A stretch of DNA of 64,000 nt from Nitrosomonas ureae. GTDB taxonomy: Bacteria > Pseudomonadota > Gammaproteobacteria > Burkholderiales > Nitrosomonadaceae. The stretch is taken from NCBI RefSeq assembly GCF_900206265.1, contig NZ_LT907782.1, forward strand, positions 434,001 to 498,000. The letters are read 5' to 3'. Within the stretch, counting starts at the first letter, position 1; every line of letters begins with the position of its first letter. The position numbers were made by a program, and so were the translations under genes. The notes under the pieces were generated by a model. It saw nothing but the letters and a program-made list of their open reading frames with translations. It had not been told where the DNA came from and did not search any database. This document shows positions 1 to 10,435 of the stretch, in pieces.

Positions 1-215
1 ACTTGATTGGCTACCTCCAGAAGAAGTTTACCCGCTTGGGTCAAGCGCAAGTTACGGCCCTCACGTTCCCATAATGTAATGCTTAGTTTCTTTTCCAGAT
101 AACCAATCTGATGCGATAAGGCAGGCTGACTTAAACATAATGCATTAGCGGCTTCGGTGAGCGTGCCATTGGAATGGAGCGCCTGGATGATTTTGAGGTG
201 ACTGTGTTCGATCAT
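1..215 (-). CDS. LysR-type regulator, MetR-like (partial)
   Basis: Only the first 71 codons are in the window; the gene runs off the left edge. The N-terminus (MIEHSHLKIIQALHSNGTL) and the following winged helix-turn-helix with the LSQPALSHQI recognition helix are typical of LysR-type regulators. It diverges from metE across about 100 bases, which is the classic metR/metE layout, so a homocysteine-responsive MetR activating metE is the likely role. MetR identity rests on the helix sequence and this context; the effector domain is not visible. I found no clear MetR box in the shared gap. Confidence 0.8.
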   Translation of the reverse strand, partial: MIEHSHLKIIQALHSNGTLTEAANALCLSQPALSHQIGYLEKKLSITLWEREGRNLRLTQAGKLLLEVANQ

Positions 216-316
216 TTATTAGGAAACCTTATTGGTAGATCAAAATTTATCATTATTATTCATTAATCGTTATTCGTACAATAACCCCATCAATATTTAT
301 GAGTGGTGATGAAATT

Positions 317-2617
317 ATGGTAACGACACACAACCTCGGGTTTCCACGCATCGGTAGAAACCGGGAATTAAAGTTTGCTTTGGAAAAATACTGGAAAGGT
401 GGCATTTCTGAATCAGCCTTATCGGATATCGCGGCGGATCTGAGAGTTCGGCATTGGCAGGATCAATCGATACTCGATTGGATTCCAGTCGGTGATTTTT
501 CATTATACGATCACGTGCTGGATATGAGCTTTATGCTGGGCAATATTCCAGAACGCGTCAGCATGTTTTCCACCGGCAATACAATCGATAACTATTTTCG
601 TGTGGCAAGAGGCCGCTCAGCCAACGATATTACCGCTCATTCCTGTATTAATGCAGGTGAAATGACCAAATGGTTTGATACCAATTATCACTATATCGTA
701 CCCGAGTTTAACCGGAATACAAAATTCTCACTAAATGTCAGTGGCCTGCTTGAGCAAATTCAACACGCTCAGAAAATCCATCAGCATATTAAGCCTGTCA
801 TACTAGGGCCAGTGACCTATTTATGGCTTGGAAAATCCAAGGATGACAGCGATAAGCTTGACCAATTGGATGAATTACTCGTTATTTATGCGCAATTGCT
901 AGATCGGCTAAAGCATGCGGGTATTCACTGGGTACAAATCGACGAGCCGATTCTGGTTATGGAATTGGCGCAGGAATGGAAATATGCGGTGCGCAAGACA
1001 TATTATCAATTACAAGCTGCGTCTGTGAATTTAATGCTGACGACATACTTTGGGCAGTTACAAGATAATCTGCAACTTGCTTGCGAACTGCCGGTTCAGG
1101 GCTTGCATCTGGATGCTGTTACGGCGCATGATGAGATTGACAAAGTGATTGATTGGTTGCCGGCGCATAAAATACTTTCATTGGGTGTTGTTAACGGACG
1201 CAATATCTGGAAAACCGATTTAACTCATACACTGAATTGGCTGGAGCCCATACATGCACGACTGCAAGATCGACTGTGGCTCGCACCATCCTGTTCATTG
1301 CTGCATGCACCTGTTGATCTGGAAAGTGAGCAAAAACTCGATGCGGATATTCGGTCGTGGCTGGCATTTGCTGCGCAGAAATTAAACGAAATCGAAGTGC
1401 TTGCAAAAGCTTTGAATCACGGCAGAGAAAGCGTTGCTGTGGTTCTGCGGGAAAATAGCGCGGCGGTTACTAGCCGCAAACAATCCAAGCGCGTACATCA
1501 CGCGGACATAAAAGCACGTGTGGATGAAATCAATGAAGCGATGGGTATACGCCAATCGCCCTATCATCAGCGATCAATCCTACAGCGCAAGCAATTCCGA
1601 TTGCCGCTGTTTCCTACCACAACCATTGGTTCTTTTCCGCAAACGCTGGAAATCAGACAAACGCGCCGTAATTTCCGCGAAGGCAAACTACCGGAAGCGG
1701 AATACCGGCAAGCGATGCGTAAAGAAATTGAATTTTGTGTGCGGGAGCAGGAAGCATTGGGATTGGATGTTTTGGTGCATGGTGAGCCGGAGCGTAACGA
1801 TATGGTGGAATATTTCGGCGAGCAACTCGATGGGTTTGCCTTTACTCAATTTGGCTGGGTCCAATCGTATGGATCACGGTGTGTCAAGCCGCCGATCATT
1901 TATGGCGATGTTTCACATTCACATGCCATGACCACGGAATGGATCGAATATGCCCAATCACTTACCCAAAAGCCGATGAAAGGAATGCTTACGGGGCCTG
2001 TCACAATGTTGAATTGGTCATTTGTTCGTGACGATCAACCGCGCGCGCAAACGTGTATGCAGCTGGCGCTTGCGATACGCGATGAAGTTCTGGGTTTGGA
2101 GCAAGCGGGCATCCAAATTATTCAAATTGATGAGGCCGCAATGAGAGAAGGTTTGCCGCTCAGAAAATCGCAATGGGATGATTATTTGAACTGGGCAATT
2201 CGTGCATTTCGTGTCACCGCAAATGGCGTAAAAGACGCGACGCAAATTCATACGCATATGTGCTACTCGGAATTCAATGACATTATGGAGGCGATCGCAC
2301 GTATGGATGCCGATGTGATTACGATCGAAACGTCACGTTCGGATATGGAATTACTGGATGCCTTTGATCAGTTTCGATATCCGAATGAAATTGGTCCGGG
2401 CGTATACGATATCCATTCGCCCAATATACCGTCTGTTGATTCCATTATTGAATTAATGGAGAAGGCTGCGCAACGAATACCGGTTGAACGTTTGTGGGTG
2501 AATCCCGATTGCGGGCTAAAAACACGCACTTGGGAAGAAGTAAAACCGGCATTGCACAATATGATTGCCGCCAGTCGGCATTTAGCCCGTCATTTAATCG
2601 CGAAGCAGGTCAGCTAA
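317..2617 (+). CDS. metE: Cobalamin-independent methionine synthase MetE
   Basis: Transfers the methyl group of 5-methyltetrahydropteroyl-polyglutamate to homocysteine, the last step of methionine synthesis, in the cytoplasm. The N-terminus from the ATG at 317 ([13 protein letters not shown]) matches the family, so I prefer it to the in-frame ATG at 299; this gives 766 residues, the usual length. The C-terminal barrel has the zinc ligands His647 and Cys649 (THMC) and Cys732 (NPDCGLKTR), with the same 83-residue spacing as Cys643 and Cys726 in E. coli. It diverges from a MetR-like regulator, its probable activator, and is followed 70 bases later by a CADD-type pABA enzyme, a folate link. Confidence 0.97.
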   Translation: MVTTHNLGFPRIGRNRELKFALEKYWKGGISESALSDIAADLRVRHWQDQSILDWIPVGDFSLYDHVLDMSFMLGNIPERVSMFSTGNTIDNYFRVARGRSANDITAHSCINAGEMTKWFDTNYHYIVPEFNRNTKFSLNVSGLLEQIQHAQKIHQHIKPVILGPVTYLWLGKSKDDSDKLDQLDELLVIYAQLLDRLKHAGIHWVQIDEPILVMELAQEWKYAVRKTYYQLQAASVNLMLTTYFGQLQDNLQLACELPVQGLHLDAVTAHDEIDKVIDWLPAHKILSLGVVNGRNIWKTDLTHTLNWLEPIHARLQDRLWLAPSCSLLHAPVDLESEQKLDADIRSWLAFAAQKLNEIEVLAKALNHGRESVAVVLRENSAAVTSRKQSKRVHHADIKARVDEINEAMGIRQSPYHQRSILQRKQFRLPLFPTTTIGSFPQTLEIRQTRRNFREGKLPEAEYRQAMRKEIEFCVREQEALGLDVLVHGEPERNDMVEYFGEQLDGFAFTQFGWVQSYGSRCVKPPIIYGDVSHSHAMTTEWIEYAQSLTQKPMKGMLTGPVTMLNWSFVRDDQPRAQTCMQLALAIRDEVLGLEQAGIQIIQIDEAAMREGLPLRKSQWDDYLNWAIRAFRVTANGVKDATQIHTHMCYSEFNDIMEAIARMDADVITIETSRSDMELLDAFDQFRYPNEIGPGVYDIHSPNIPSVDSIIELMEKAAQRIPVERLWVNPDCGLKTRTWEEVKPALHNMIAASRHLARHLIAKQVS

Positions 2618-2687
2618 ATTTGACTTGCCGGTGTTATTTAGCGATGATATGCAACACTTTATCCATCACGGTTTATAAGGAGTAATC

Positions 2688-3431
2688 ATGACGACCAATA
2701 CCATACTCAAGCAAAAAATCACTGCCATTATCAGCGAAAAGCATCTGCTCAAACATCCGTTCTATATTGCCTGGACTGAAGGTAAACTGACCAAGGAGCA
2801 ATTGCGCCATTATGCTGAGCAATATTTCTATAATGTGCTGGCTGAACCCACCTACCTAAGCGCTGTACATTTCAATACGCCACATATCCATTCGGAATCG
2901 AATAGTGGTGATATCAGCGTGCGCCAGGAAGTATTGAAAAATCTGATTGATGAAGAACATGGCGAAAAGAATCATCCGACATTATGGAAAAATTTCGCTT
3001 TTGCTTTGGGTGCAAATGACAAGAGCTTAGCGAGTGCCTCTGCATTGCCGACTACCGAGAAGCTTGTTTCCACATTCCGCGATATTTGTTTAAATCGGCC
3101 TTTCTACGCGGGGCTTGCTGCGCTGCATGCATTTGAATCGCAAGTGCCTGACATTGCTGCGGTAAAAATTGATGGTCTGGCTAAGTTTTATGGTATGAAG
3201 AACCCTGAAGATTATGAATTCTTTTCGGTACATCAGAAAGCCGATATTTATCATTCTCAGGCAGAATGGGCAATTATCGAACGATTTGCCGACAACCCGG
3301 AAAAACAAGCGGAAGTTTTGGCTGCAACCCAGGAGGCTTGCGATGCGCTATGGGGTTTTCTGGATGGAATTCATGAAACCTACTGCGCTAACCTGATGTG
3401 CGAACAAAAAGAAGCGGTAACTTTACATTAG
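2688..3431 (+). CDS. CADD-type p-aminobenzoate synthase (PqqC/TenA fold)
   Basis: A 247-residue helical protein of the PqqC-like/CADD family. Chlamydia CADD and its Nitrosomonas europaea relative make p-aminobenzoate for folate without the PabABC route, apparently by sacrificing one of their own tyrosines at a dimetal site. The metal-ligand pattern is complete: Glu89, His96, Glu150, His182, Asp186 and His189, each 8 higher than CADD residues 81, 88, 142, 174, 178 and 181 as I recall them. Lys160 matches Lys152. Tyr26 (HPFYIAW) lies where the sacrificed Tyr27 is expected. A good ribosome-binding site (AAGGAG) precedes the ATG. PqqC itself is unlikely because no pqq genes are near. Probably cotranscribed with metE. 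Confidence 0.85.
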   Translation: MTTNTILKQKITAIISEKHLLKHPFYIAWTEGKLTKEQLRHYAEQYFYNVLAEPTYLSAVHFNTPHIHSESNSGDISVRQEVLKNLIDEEHGEKNHPTLWKNFAFALGANDKSLASASALPTTEKLVSTFRDICLNRPFYAGLAALHAFESQVPDIAAVKIDGLAKFYGMKNPEDYEFFSVHQKADIYHSQAEWAIIERFADNPEKQAEVLAATQEACDALWGFLDGIHETYCANLMCEQKEAVTLH

Positions 3432-3560
3432 CGTTCGGAAGCTTGCTTAATTTTCTGATAAGTTCATGTAAAAGTTAATTCTATGATTATATTGCATTAT
3501 TGTTAATATAATCCAAATCTCTTTCAAGCTTCTTTAGAAAGAATCGCAACAGACTGAGAA

Positions 3561-3600
3561 TAAGCCAATCCCCGGTCATGCCGCGGATTGGCTTATTTAT
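3561..3600 (+). terminator. Intrinsic terminator after metE-CADD
   Basis: An 11-bp perfect stem (TAAGCCAATCC / GGATTGGCTTA) with a 13-base loop, followed by a short T-rich stretch. It lies 130 bases after the CADD-type gene. The rest of the gap to alaA shows no gene. Confidence 0.7.
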
Positions 3601-3792
3601 TGATACCTTGAAGAGTTTCCATTTCGATTATCAAAGGGTCACTACTGCGCGATAATTCGCTTTAATTCACGGTCAAAGTTTGCCGTATGGGAACGTGTTT
3701 AGCGTATATAATGCTACGTTTGATTGTTCCAAGAAAATCTTGCACTATCAGAATAGATTGTTATTCAATCTTCGCAAAACATTTTCATTACC

Positions 3793-5022
3793 ATGCGCCC
3801 AATTTTAAAATCCAGAAAACTGACAAATGTTTGTTATGACATTCGTGGGCCGGTGCTTGAGCGCGCCCGTCAAATGGAAGAAGAAGGCCATCATATTATC
3901 AAACTGAATATTGGTAACCCTGCGACATTTGGTTTTGATGTGCCGGAAGAAATTTTGCAGGACGTAATTCGTAATTTATCGGATGCTTCCGGTTATTGCG
4001 ATTCTAAAGGGTTGTTTGCTGCGCGCAAGGCGATCATGCATTACACGCAGGAAAAGCAGATAAAGAATGTGCAACTGGATGATATCTTTATCGGCAATGG
4101 TGTATCCGAACTGGTTGTTCTGGCAATGCAGGCCCTGTTGGATAATGGCGATGAAGTGCTGATTCCGATGCCGGATTACCCACTGTGGACCGCCGCCGTT
4201 GTGCTTTCAGGAGGGATAGCTAAGCATTATCTGTGTGATGAAGAATCCGGATGGTTTCCCAATTTGGATGATATTCGTGCCAAAATCACACCGAAAACCC
4301 GTGCAATCGTCATTATCAATCCCAACAATCCCACCGGTGCCCTCTATCCTGATGAGTTGTTGCTTAAGATCATTGAAATTGCCCGGCAGCATCAATTGAT
4401 TATTTATGCGGATGAGATCTATGACAAGATATTGTACGAACAAGCAACGCATACCTCCATTGCATCGCTGGCGGAAGATATTTTGTTTGTAACATTCAAC
4501 GGACTATCCAAAAATTACCGGGCAGCTGGCTTCCGTTCCGGTTGGGCGGTGGTTTCGGGAGAAAAAAACCATGCCCGGGATTATATTGCAGGGTTGAATA
4601 TGCTGGCGTCCATGCGATTATGTGCGAATGTGCCGTCACAATTTGGAATTCAAACCGCATTGGGCGGGTATCAAAGTATTTATGATTTAACTCTGCCTAC
4701 CGGCCGATTGATGCGCCAACGCGATGTAGCGTGGAAATTGTTGACCGATATTCCCGGTGTAACCTGTTTTAAACCGCAATCGGCATTGTATTTATTTCCC
4801 CGCTTGGATCCAGAAATTTATCCGATAGAAGATGATCAGGAATTTGCCTTACAACTTTTGCTTGAGGAGAAAGTTTTGCTTGTGCAGGGTACCGGTTTTA
4901 ACTGGATGAAACCGGATCATTTTCGTGTTGTATTTTTACCTAATGTAGATGATTTGACTGAGGCTGTCGGACGTATCGCACATTTTCTGCAACATTATCG
5001 CAAGCGTCACGGTACGTACTGA
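3793..5022 (+). CDS. alaA: Alanine/glutamate-pyruvate aminotransferase AlaA
   Basis: A fold-type I PLP aminotransferase (class I/II), 409 residues, very close along its length to E. coli AlaA (YfbQ), which interconverts pyruvate plus glutamate and alanine plus 2-oxoglutarate. Recognisable blocks are NVCYDIRGPV near the N-terminus, the NPNNPTGA motif, the DEIYDKILY segment and the PLP-binding Lys240 in NGLSKNYRAAGFR. It is 80 bases upstream of hom and 87 further bases precede thrC, so the three probably form an amino-acid operon. In many betaproteobacteria this aminotransferase sits directly before hom. Confidence 0.93.
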   Translation: MRPILKSRKLTNVCYDIRGPVLERARQMEEEGHHIIKLNIGNPATFGFDVPEEILQDVIRNLSDASGYCDSKGLFAARKAIMHYTQEKQIKNVQLDDIFIGNGVSELVVLAMQALLDNGDEVLIPMPDYPLWTAAVVLSGGIAKHYLCDEESGWFPNLDDIRAKITPKTRAIVIINPNNPTGALYPDELLLKIIEIARQHQLIIYADEIYDKILYEQATHTSIASLAEDILFVTFNGLSKNYRAAGFRSGWAVVSGEKNHARDYIAGLNMLASMRLCANVPSQFGIQTALGGYQSIYDLTLPTGRLMRQRDVAWKLLTDIPGVTCFKPQSALYLFPRLDPEIYPIEDDQEFALQLLLEEKVLLVQGTGFNWMKPDHFRVVFLPNVDDLTEAVGRIAHFLQHYRKRHGTY

Positions 5023-5102
5023 TCAAGAGCTTTGACTTTATTTCTTGTCAGCTGAACCCTATAATCACGCATCAACTTGATTATTAATTTTTTATTGAAT
5101 TT

Positions 5103-6416
5103 ATGAAACCCATTCACATTGGTTTATTAGGAGTTGGCACCGTTGGCGGTGGCACCTACACGGTTCTCAAACGTAACCAGGAAGAGATCGCACGCCGTGC
5201 CGGGCGGAAGATTGTCGTCAAGATGATAGCCGATAAGGATATGGATAAAGCCCGGAGTTTGGCGGATTCGGATGTGACGGTGACCTCCGATGCGCATGAA
5301 ATTACTAAAAATCCTGATATTGATATCGTAGTGGAACTGATCGGAGGTCAGACCATTGCCAGGGATTTGATCCTGGAAGCGATCGCTCATGGCAAGCATG
5401 TCGTTACAGCCAATAAAGCGCTGCTGGCAAATCACGGCACCGAAATTTTTGCCGCTGCGCGTGCCAAAGGCGTTATTGTGGCTTTTGAAGCTGCGGTGGC
5501 AGGTGGTATTCCGATCATTAAAGCCTTACGTGAAGGTTTGACAGCAAATCGTATTACCTGGATTGCCGGAATCATCAATGGCACAGCAAATTTTATTTTG
5601 TCGGAAATGCGTGAAAAAGGATTATCGTTTGAGCAAGTTTTGATGCAAGCACAAAAACTTGGTTATGCCGAAGCTGATCCTACCTATGACATTGAAGGCA
5701 TTGATGCGGCGCATAAAATTACTTTGATGTCAGCGATTGCATTTGGTATACCAGTACAATTCAGTAAAGTTTATACCGAAGGAATTACCAAGCTAACCGG
5801 TGAAGATATTCGTTATGCGGAAGAACTGGGTTATCGTATCAAGTTGTTGGGAATTACCAAGCGCGTGGAGAAAGGCATTGAATTGCGCGTGCATCCTACG
5901 TTGATTCCGATGCGACGTTTGATTGCCAATGTCGAAGGCGTGATGAATGCGGTTGTCGTTAGGGGTGATGCGGTTGGTGCCACACTTTACTACGGTGCTG
6001 GGGCTGGTGCTGAACCTACTGCCAGCTCGGTGATTGCGGACCTGGTTGATGTGACGCGCATGCAAACCGCTGATCCGATGCACCGCGTTCCAATCTTATC
6101 CTTTCAGCCGGATTTATTATCTGATACGCCGATTATTTCGATGGAAGAAGTCGAGACTTCATATTATTTGCGCATGCAGGTAATCGATAAACCGGGTGTC
6201 ATGGCTGAAATTACCCGCATCGTGGCAGACCACGATATTTCTATCAGTGCTCTAATCCAGAAAGAAGCCAGCAGCGATTCTGACAGAGTCAGCATTATCA
6301 TGCTGACCCACTTGACGGTCGAAAGGAATATCAATGCGGCGATTGTGCAGATCGAATCGTTATCTGTGGTGATGAGCAAAGTGATCCGCATCCGCATTGA
6401 AGAGCTAAACAATTAA
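5103..6416 (+). CDS. hom: Homoserine dehydrogenase
   Basis: Reduces aspartate-4-semialdehyde to homoserine with NAD(P)H, feeding threonine and methionine synthesis. The N-terminal Rossmann motif GVGTVGGGTYTVL is at residues 8-20. The catalytic domain follows (residues about 130-320, with GIINGTANFIL and the GYAEADPTYDIEGIDAAHK block). A C-terminal ACT domain (about 350-430, IDKPGVMAEITRI) is the usual threonine feedback site. 437 residues is typical of monofunctional Hom. It lies between alaA and thrC. Confidence 0.96.
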   Translation: MKPIHIGLLGVGTVGGGTYTVLKRNQEEIARRAGRKIVVKMIADKDMDKARSLADSDVTVTSDAHEITKNPDIDIVVELIGGQTIARDLILEAIAHGKHVVTANKALLANHGTEIFAAARAKGVIVAFEAAVAGGIPIIKALREGLTANRITWIAGIINGTANFILSEMREKGLSFEQVLMQAQKLGYAEADPTYDIEGIDAAHKITLMSAIAFGIPVQFSKVYTEGITKLTGEDIRYAEELGYRIKLLGITKRVEKGIELRVHPTLIPMRRLIANVEGVMNAVVVRGDAVGATLYYGAGAGAEPTASSVIADLVDVTRMQTADPMHRVPILSFQPDLLSDTPIISMEEVETSYYLRMQVIDKPGVMAEITRIVADHDISISALIQKEASSDSDRVSIIMLTHLTVERNINAAIVQIESLSVVMSKVIRIRIEELNN

Positions 6417-6503
6417 TACTAAAGTGAGTCCCGATTATTCGAGAGCTTGACGGAGATTTCCCGGTAGGCCAAACCATAGGTTATCTGAATCAACAAAATT
6501 AGC

Positions 6504-7922
6504 ATGCGTTATATTTCTACTCGCGGCGGAATGCCGCAGAAATCTTTTTCTGAAATTCTTTTGAGCGGTTTAGCGCCCGATGGCGGATTGGCGATGCCGG
6601 AGATCTATCCCAAAGTTACAATGGCAGAACTGGATGCTTGGAGAAACTTGAGTTATCCGTCGCTTGCATTCGAAGTTTTGTCACGGTTTGCGGATGATAT
6701 TCCGGTTGATGATTTGCGCAATCTGATCAGCAAGACGTATACTCCCGAGGTTTTCGGCAGCGTGGATATTACGCCACTAAGAACCTTGGAGCCGGGTTTA
6801 CATATTTTGGGATTATCCAATGGACCGACTCTGGCGTTCAAGGATATCGCGATGCAATTGCTCGGTAATTTATTTCAATATCAATTGGCCAAAACCGGGG
6901 ATGAATTGAATATTCTCGGTGCAACATCGGGGGATACCGGTTCCAGTGCTGAATATGCCATGCGTGGTAAGCACGGCATTCGCGTTTTTATGCTTTCCCC
7001 ATTGGGAAAAATGAGCCGCTTCCAGACCGCGCAAATGTTTTCGCTGCAGGATAAGAATATTCTCAACATCGCGATTCGCGGCGTGTTCGACGACTGCCAG
7101 GATATCGTTAAGGCTGTCAGCAACGATCATGCCTTCAAACTGGCGCACCGTATCGGCACGGTCAATTCGATTAATTGGGCGCGCATCGTGGCGCAAGTAG
7201 TGTATTATTTCAAAGGGTATTTTGCCGCGACCGGAAATAATGACGAGCAGGTTTCATTTGCAGTTCCGTCCGGGAATTTCGGTAACATTTGTGCCGGGCA
7301 CGTGGCGCGAATGATGGGGTTGCCTATCAAGCATTTAATTCTGGCAACCAATGAGAACGACGTACTGGATGAATTTTTCCGAACCGGCGTGTATCGTCCA
7401 CGTACCACCGCAGAAACCCGGCACACCAGCAGTCCATCGATGGATATTTCCAAAGCCTCCAACTTCGAACGTTTTATTTTTGACTTGACTGACAGAAACG
7501 CGGAGCAGGTGACTGAATTCTGGTCAAAAGTCGACCAAGGCAACGCCTTTGATCTATCCATCACACCATTATTTCCTAAAGTCAAGGACTACGGTTTTGT
7601 TTCCGGAAGCAGCAGCCATGCCGCGCGGATTGCAACTATTCGGGATATTTACCAGCGCTATCACGTGCTGGTCGATACCCATACCGCAGATGGTTTGAAA
7701 GTCGGGCAAGCACATCGCGAGGCGGGTGTGCCATTGATTTGTCTGGAAACCGCCTTGCCTGCCAAATTTTCTGAAAGCATCACGGAAGCCATTGGTTGCG
7801 AGCCGGAACTCCCGGTCGGCTTCGAGAATCTGGAAAGCCTTCCGCAGCGGTATGTGGTTAAAGAGGCGGATGTGCAAGCGATCAAGGAATATATTGATCA
7901 GCAATGTAAGATACCTGCGTAG
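6504..7922 (+). CDS. thrC: Threonine synthase
   Basis: PLP enzyme converting O-phosphohomoserine to threonine. It is the long bacterial/fungal class, 472 residues, with the N-terminal MRYISTRGG signature, PLP Lys113 in TLAFKDIAMQ, and the phosphate-binding GATSGDTGSSAEYA loop. The gene starts 87 bases after hom and is probably the last gene of alaA-hom-thrC. Start at ATG 6504 gives the family-standard N-terminus. Confidence 0.96.
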   Translation: MRYISTRGGMPQKSFSEILLSGLAPDGGLAMPEIYPKVTMAELDAWRNLSYPSLAFEVLSRFADDIPVDDLRNLISKTYTPEVFGSVDITPLRTLEPGLHILGLSNGPTLAFKDIAMQLLGNLFQYQLAKTGDELNILGATSGDTGSSAEYAMRGKHGIRVFMLSPLGKMSRFQTAQMFSLQDKNILNIAIRGVFDDCQDIVKAVSNDHAFKLAHRIGTVNSINWARIVAQVVYYFKGYFAATGNNDEQVSFAVPSGNFGNICAGHVARMMGLPIKHLILATNENDVLDEFFRTGVYRPRTTAETRHTSSPSMDISKASNFERFIFDLTDRNAEQVTEFWSKVDQGNAFDLSITPLFPKVKDYGFVSGSSSHAARIATIRDIYQRYHVLVDTHTADGLKVGQAHREAGVPLICLETALPAKFSESITEAIGCEPELPVGFENLESLPQRYVVKEADVQAIKEYIDQQCKIPA

Positions 7923-7983
7923 TTTATTCCGGTTCCGGGAAGGAATAATACACCCCGTATTTTACTGTGGTGTTTCCCTTTTG

Positions 7984-8075
7984 CTAAGCTGACGAGACTG
8001 CAATCATATCGATTTTCAGTCGCGTAGGATATACGGCAGTGCCAATCGCTTCTACTATCAATGATGACCTGGTCG
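7984..8075 (-). pseudogene. Possible remnant of a RidA-family C-terminus
   Basis: In the 359-base gap between thrC and the metallopeptidase, the minus strand reads about 30 codons ending in a stop, with the pattern RSSLIVEAIGT...LKIDMIAV. This resembles the C-terminal strand pair of RidA/YjgF proteins (arginine-serine, then I-D-x-IAV). The frame is closed just upstream by a stop, so at most a gene fragment remains. The likeness is short and could be chance. The rest of the gap shows no gene or clear terminator. Confidence 0.3.
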
Positions 8076-8281
8076 GTTACTTCGTTCCATTACGCTCATT
8101 CTACGATTAATTTTATAATATTGTTAAACTATATGCTCATAGCGTTATCAATGATATGACGCGGGAGGAGAAATTAACGAATTTTTGCTTCCACTTGTAA
8201 ACAATTCGAGTAATTTTTACACTTTCAGCTATTAAAATTAACTTTTATTTCTGCGAAACTGTTGCTTCATCACCCTAAGCG

Positions 8282-9370
8282 ATGTTACGGATTTCATATA
8301 TCTTAAAAATCAGCATAGTTGTGATTCAGTTGAGTTGGCTCAGTGCTTGCGCCAACCTTTCGTATTATGCGCAGGCTGTCGATGGGCATTTTAAAGTAAT
8401 ACATCATTCGCGACCGATTAGCACGGTAATTGCAAACCCTGCTGTTGATCCTAAATTGAAGCAAACATTGAGCAAAGTGATGCAGATGCGTGAATTTGCC
8501 AGCCGGGAGTTAAAGCTGCCGGATAATCTGAGCTATACCAGTTATGCAGACTTAGAGCGTCCTTTTGTGGTGTGGAATGTTTTTGCTTCCCCCGAACTTT
8601 CGCTTAAACTCAAAAAATGGTGTTTTGTGCAGGTAGGATGTGTCAATTATCGCGGTTTCTTTTCTCAAGCCAAAGCCGAGCGTTATGCGGAAGAACTGCG
8701 CCAGGAAGGGTACGATGTTCATGTCGGTGGAATTCGTGCCTACTCCACGCTCGGCTGGTTCAGCGATCCGGTGCTGAATACTTTTATCGGTTACTCCGAA
8801 ATGGATCTTGCCCGGTTAATTTTTCACGAGTTGGCGCACCAGGTTGTTTATGTGCCGGATGACACTGCTTTCAATGAATCTTTTGCCACGGCTGTCGAGC
8901 ATGAGGGTGTAAGACGCTGGTTTGCAAGCAATGGCACAGCTTTCGAGCAAGCAGCATTAAGCATCCGCCAAGAAAGGGAAGCAATTTTTACTGATTTAAT
9001 ATTCAGGCATCGGAAAAAACTACATGAACTTTTTGATTCAAATGTGAGCGACTCCGAGAAGCGTATTCGGAAAGCTCAGATTTTTGATGAATTACGCGCT
9101 GAATTTTTGCACCTGAAAGCTGAAAAAAGCGAGCTGGCCAACTATGACCGGTGGTTCGGACAAACTTTGAATAATGCATTACTGGCGACTGTTTCAATTT
9201 ATACTCAATTATTACCGGCATTTAAAGGAATACTCAAACAGCAAGGCCAGGATATGCAACATTTCTTTGATGCAGTAATAAGAATTAGCAAGTTACCTAA
9301 ACATGAGCGGAATGCAATACTCCTGAAAGCCGCCGAAAATTATTCTCACTGGAATGTCGTCGAACGGTAA
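8282..9370 (+). CDS. Lipoprotein zinc aminopeptidase (DUF2265/Aminopep family)
   Basis: A 362-residue exported protein. The N-terminal hydrophobic segment ends in the lipobox LSAC (Cys near residue 22), so it should be lipid-anchored. The zinc-protease motif HELAH lies at 182-186, followed by FNESFATAVEHEG, which supplies the third ligand of a gluzincin-type site. This architecture fits the predicted-aminopeptidase family Pfam Aminopep; its substrate is not known to me. It is monocistronic as far as can be seen and convergent with rluB. Confidence 0.8.
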   Translation: MLRISYILKISIVVIQLSWLSACANLSYYAQAVDGHFKVIHHSRPISTVIANPAVDPKLKQTLSKVMQMREFASRELKLPDNLSYTSYADLERPFVVWNVFASPELSLKLKKWCFVQVGCVNYRGFFSQAKAERYAEELRQEGYDVHVGGIRAYSTLGWFSDPVLNTFIGYSEMDLARLIFHELAHQVVYVPDDTAFNESFATAVEHEGVRRWFASNGTAFEQAALSIRQEREAIFTDLIFRHRKKLHELFDSNVSDSEKRIRKAQIFDELRAEFLHLKAEKSELANYDRWFGQTLNNALLATVSIYTQLLPAFKGILKQQGQDMQHFFDAVIRISKLPKHERNAILLKAAENYSHWNVVER

Positions 9371-9453
9371 TTTTCAAATCGCTACGAAAGAATTCATAGA
9401 AGGCAAATATATGCCAGGGACAGCTGATCAGTCAGTAAGGTAAAAAACACAAA

Positions 9454-10344
9454 CTACTTGATCAAGCTCAATAATCGCCGGGTTTCTTTTTCGTCCAATT
9501 CCAGCCATTGCCCGCGCTTGATTCTGGGCGGCAGATTAATCGGGCCGAAGCGCACACGCATCAGGCGGCTTACCGTCAATCCTATGGCTTCAAACATACG
9601 TCGTACTTCGCGATTCTTACCTTCTTTCAAGATCACGCGATACCAGTGATTAGCGCCTTCTCCGCCTTGATCTGCCAGATAGGTGAATGCTGCTTCACCG
9701 TCTTCTAATGTTATACCGGTGGTTAATTGTTGCATTTGTTCTTCAGTGAGCTCGCCCAGTATTCGTACAGCATATTCCCGCTCCATTTCAAAACGCGGGT
9801 GCATCATGCGATTGGCCAAAGCACCGTCGTTGGTGAAAATCAACAAGCCACTGGTATTAAAATCCAGGCGGCCGATAGCAATCCATTTGGAAGATCGCAA
9901 ATGCGGCAGTTTGTCAAAGACGGAAGGGCGGCCTTGCGGATCATTGCGGCTGACAATTTCACCTTCCGGTTTGTGATAGAGCAGTACTTTAGGTAACTCT
10001 TCTTCCTCATGGATGCGAATTACGCGCCTGCCGATACGTACTATGTCGCCCGGCCCGGCCCGGTCCCCGATCACGGCTATGTGATCATTCAGTTTGACTT
10101 GTCCTGAAGCAATCAGTGCTTCCATTTCCCGTCTCGAGCCCAAGCCTTTTTGCGCTAACAGTTTCTGCAGCTTGAAAGTGAGTGTTGCCGATACGGCGGA
10201 GGAGGCGGCTAGTGGTTCTGTAGCATTTTTCTTTAAGGTAACTGTTTTTTTCTTGACTGGCCTGATGGGCTTGTTTACTTTCATGAGTGTTTGAATCCGG
10301 GAAATGTGCTGACTGAAGCGGTCATTGAATGAATCATTAAACAA
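9454..10344 (-). CDS. rluB: 23S rRNA pseudouridine synthase RluB
   Basis: RsuA/RluB/RluE-type pseudouridine synthase acting on 23S rRNA (U2605 in E. coli). A basic N-terminal tail (residues 20-45) leads into an S4 RNA-binding domain (about 55-110: KLQKLLAQKGLGSRREMEALI). The catalytic domain follows, with the active-site aspartate in GRLDFNTSGLLIFTNDG and the KEGKNREVRRMFE block. The 296-residue reading starts at ATG 10344; a second in-frame ATG at 10284 (MKVNKPIRPVKKK) is an equally good start. A decayed IS lies upstream. Confidence 0.93.
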   Translation of the reverse strand: MFNDSFNDRFSQHISRIQTLMKVNKPIRPVKKKTVTLKKNATEPLAASSAVSATLTFKLQKLLAQKGLGSRREMEALIASGQVKLNDHIAVIGDRAGPGDIVRIGRRVIRIHEEEELPKVLLYHKPEGEIVSRNDPQGRPSVFDKLPHLRSSKWIAIGRLDFNTSGLLIFTNDGALANRMMHPRFEMEREYAVRILGELTEEQMQQLTTGITLEDGEAAFTYLADQGGEGANHWYRVILKEGKNREVRRMFEAIGLTVSRLMRVRFGPINLPPRIKRGQWLELDEKETRRLLSLIK

Positions 10345-10435
10345 CCGATTTTAAACCATTCAGAGTTCAATCATGAACTATCCCTCATGGTTCGATATAT
10401 GATTGAGTATTTATTTTCCAGACTTGTTTCTAATT

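Noticed and set aside
216..316. MetR binding site in the metR-metE gap
   Set aside because: No TGAANNNNNTTCA-like palindrome of good quality was found, though the gap is short and AT-rich.
2688..3431. PQQ synthesis protein PqqC
   Set aside because: Same fold, but the dimetal ligands match CADD and no pqq genes are present.
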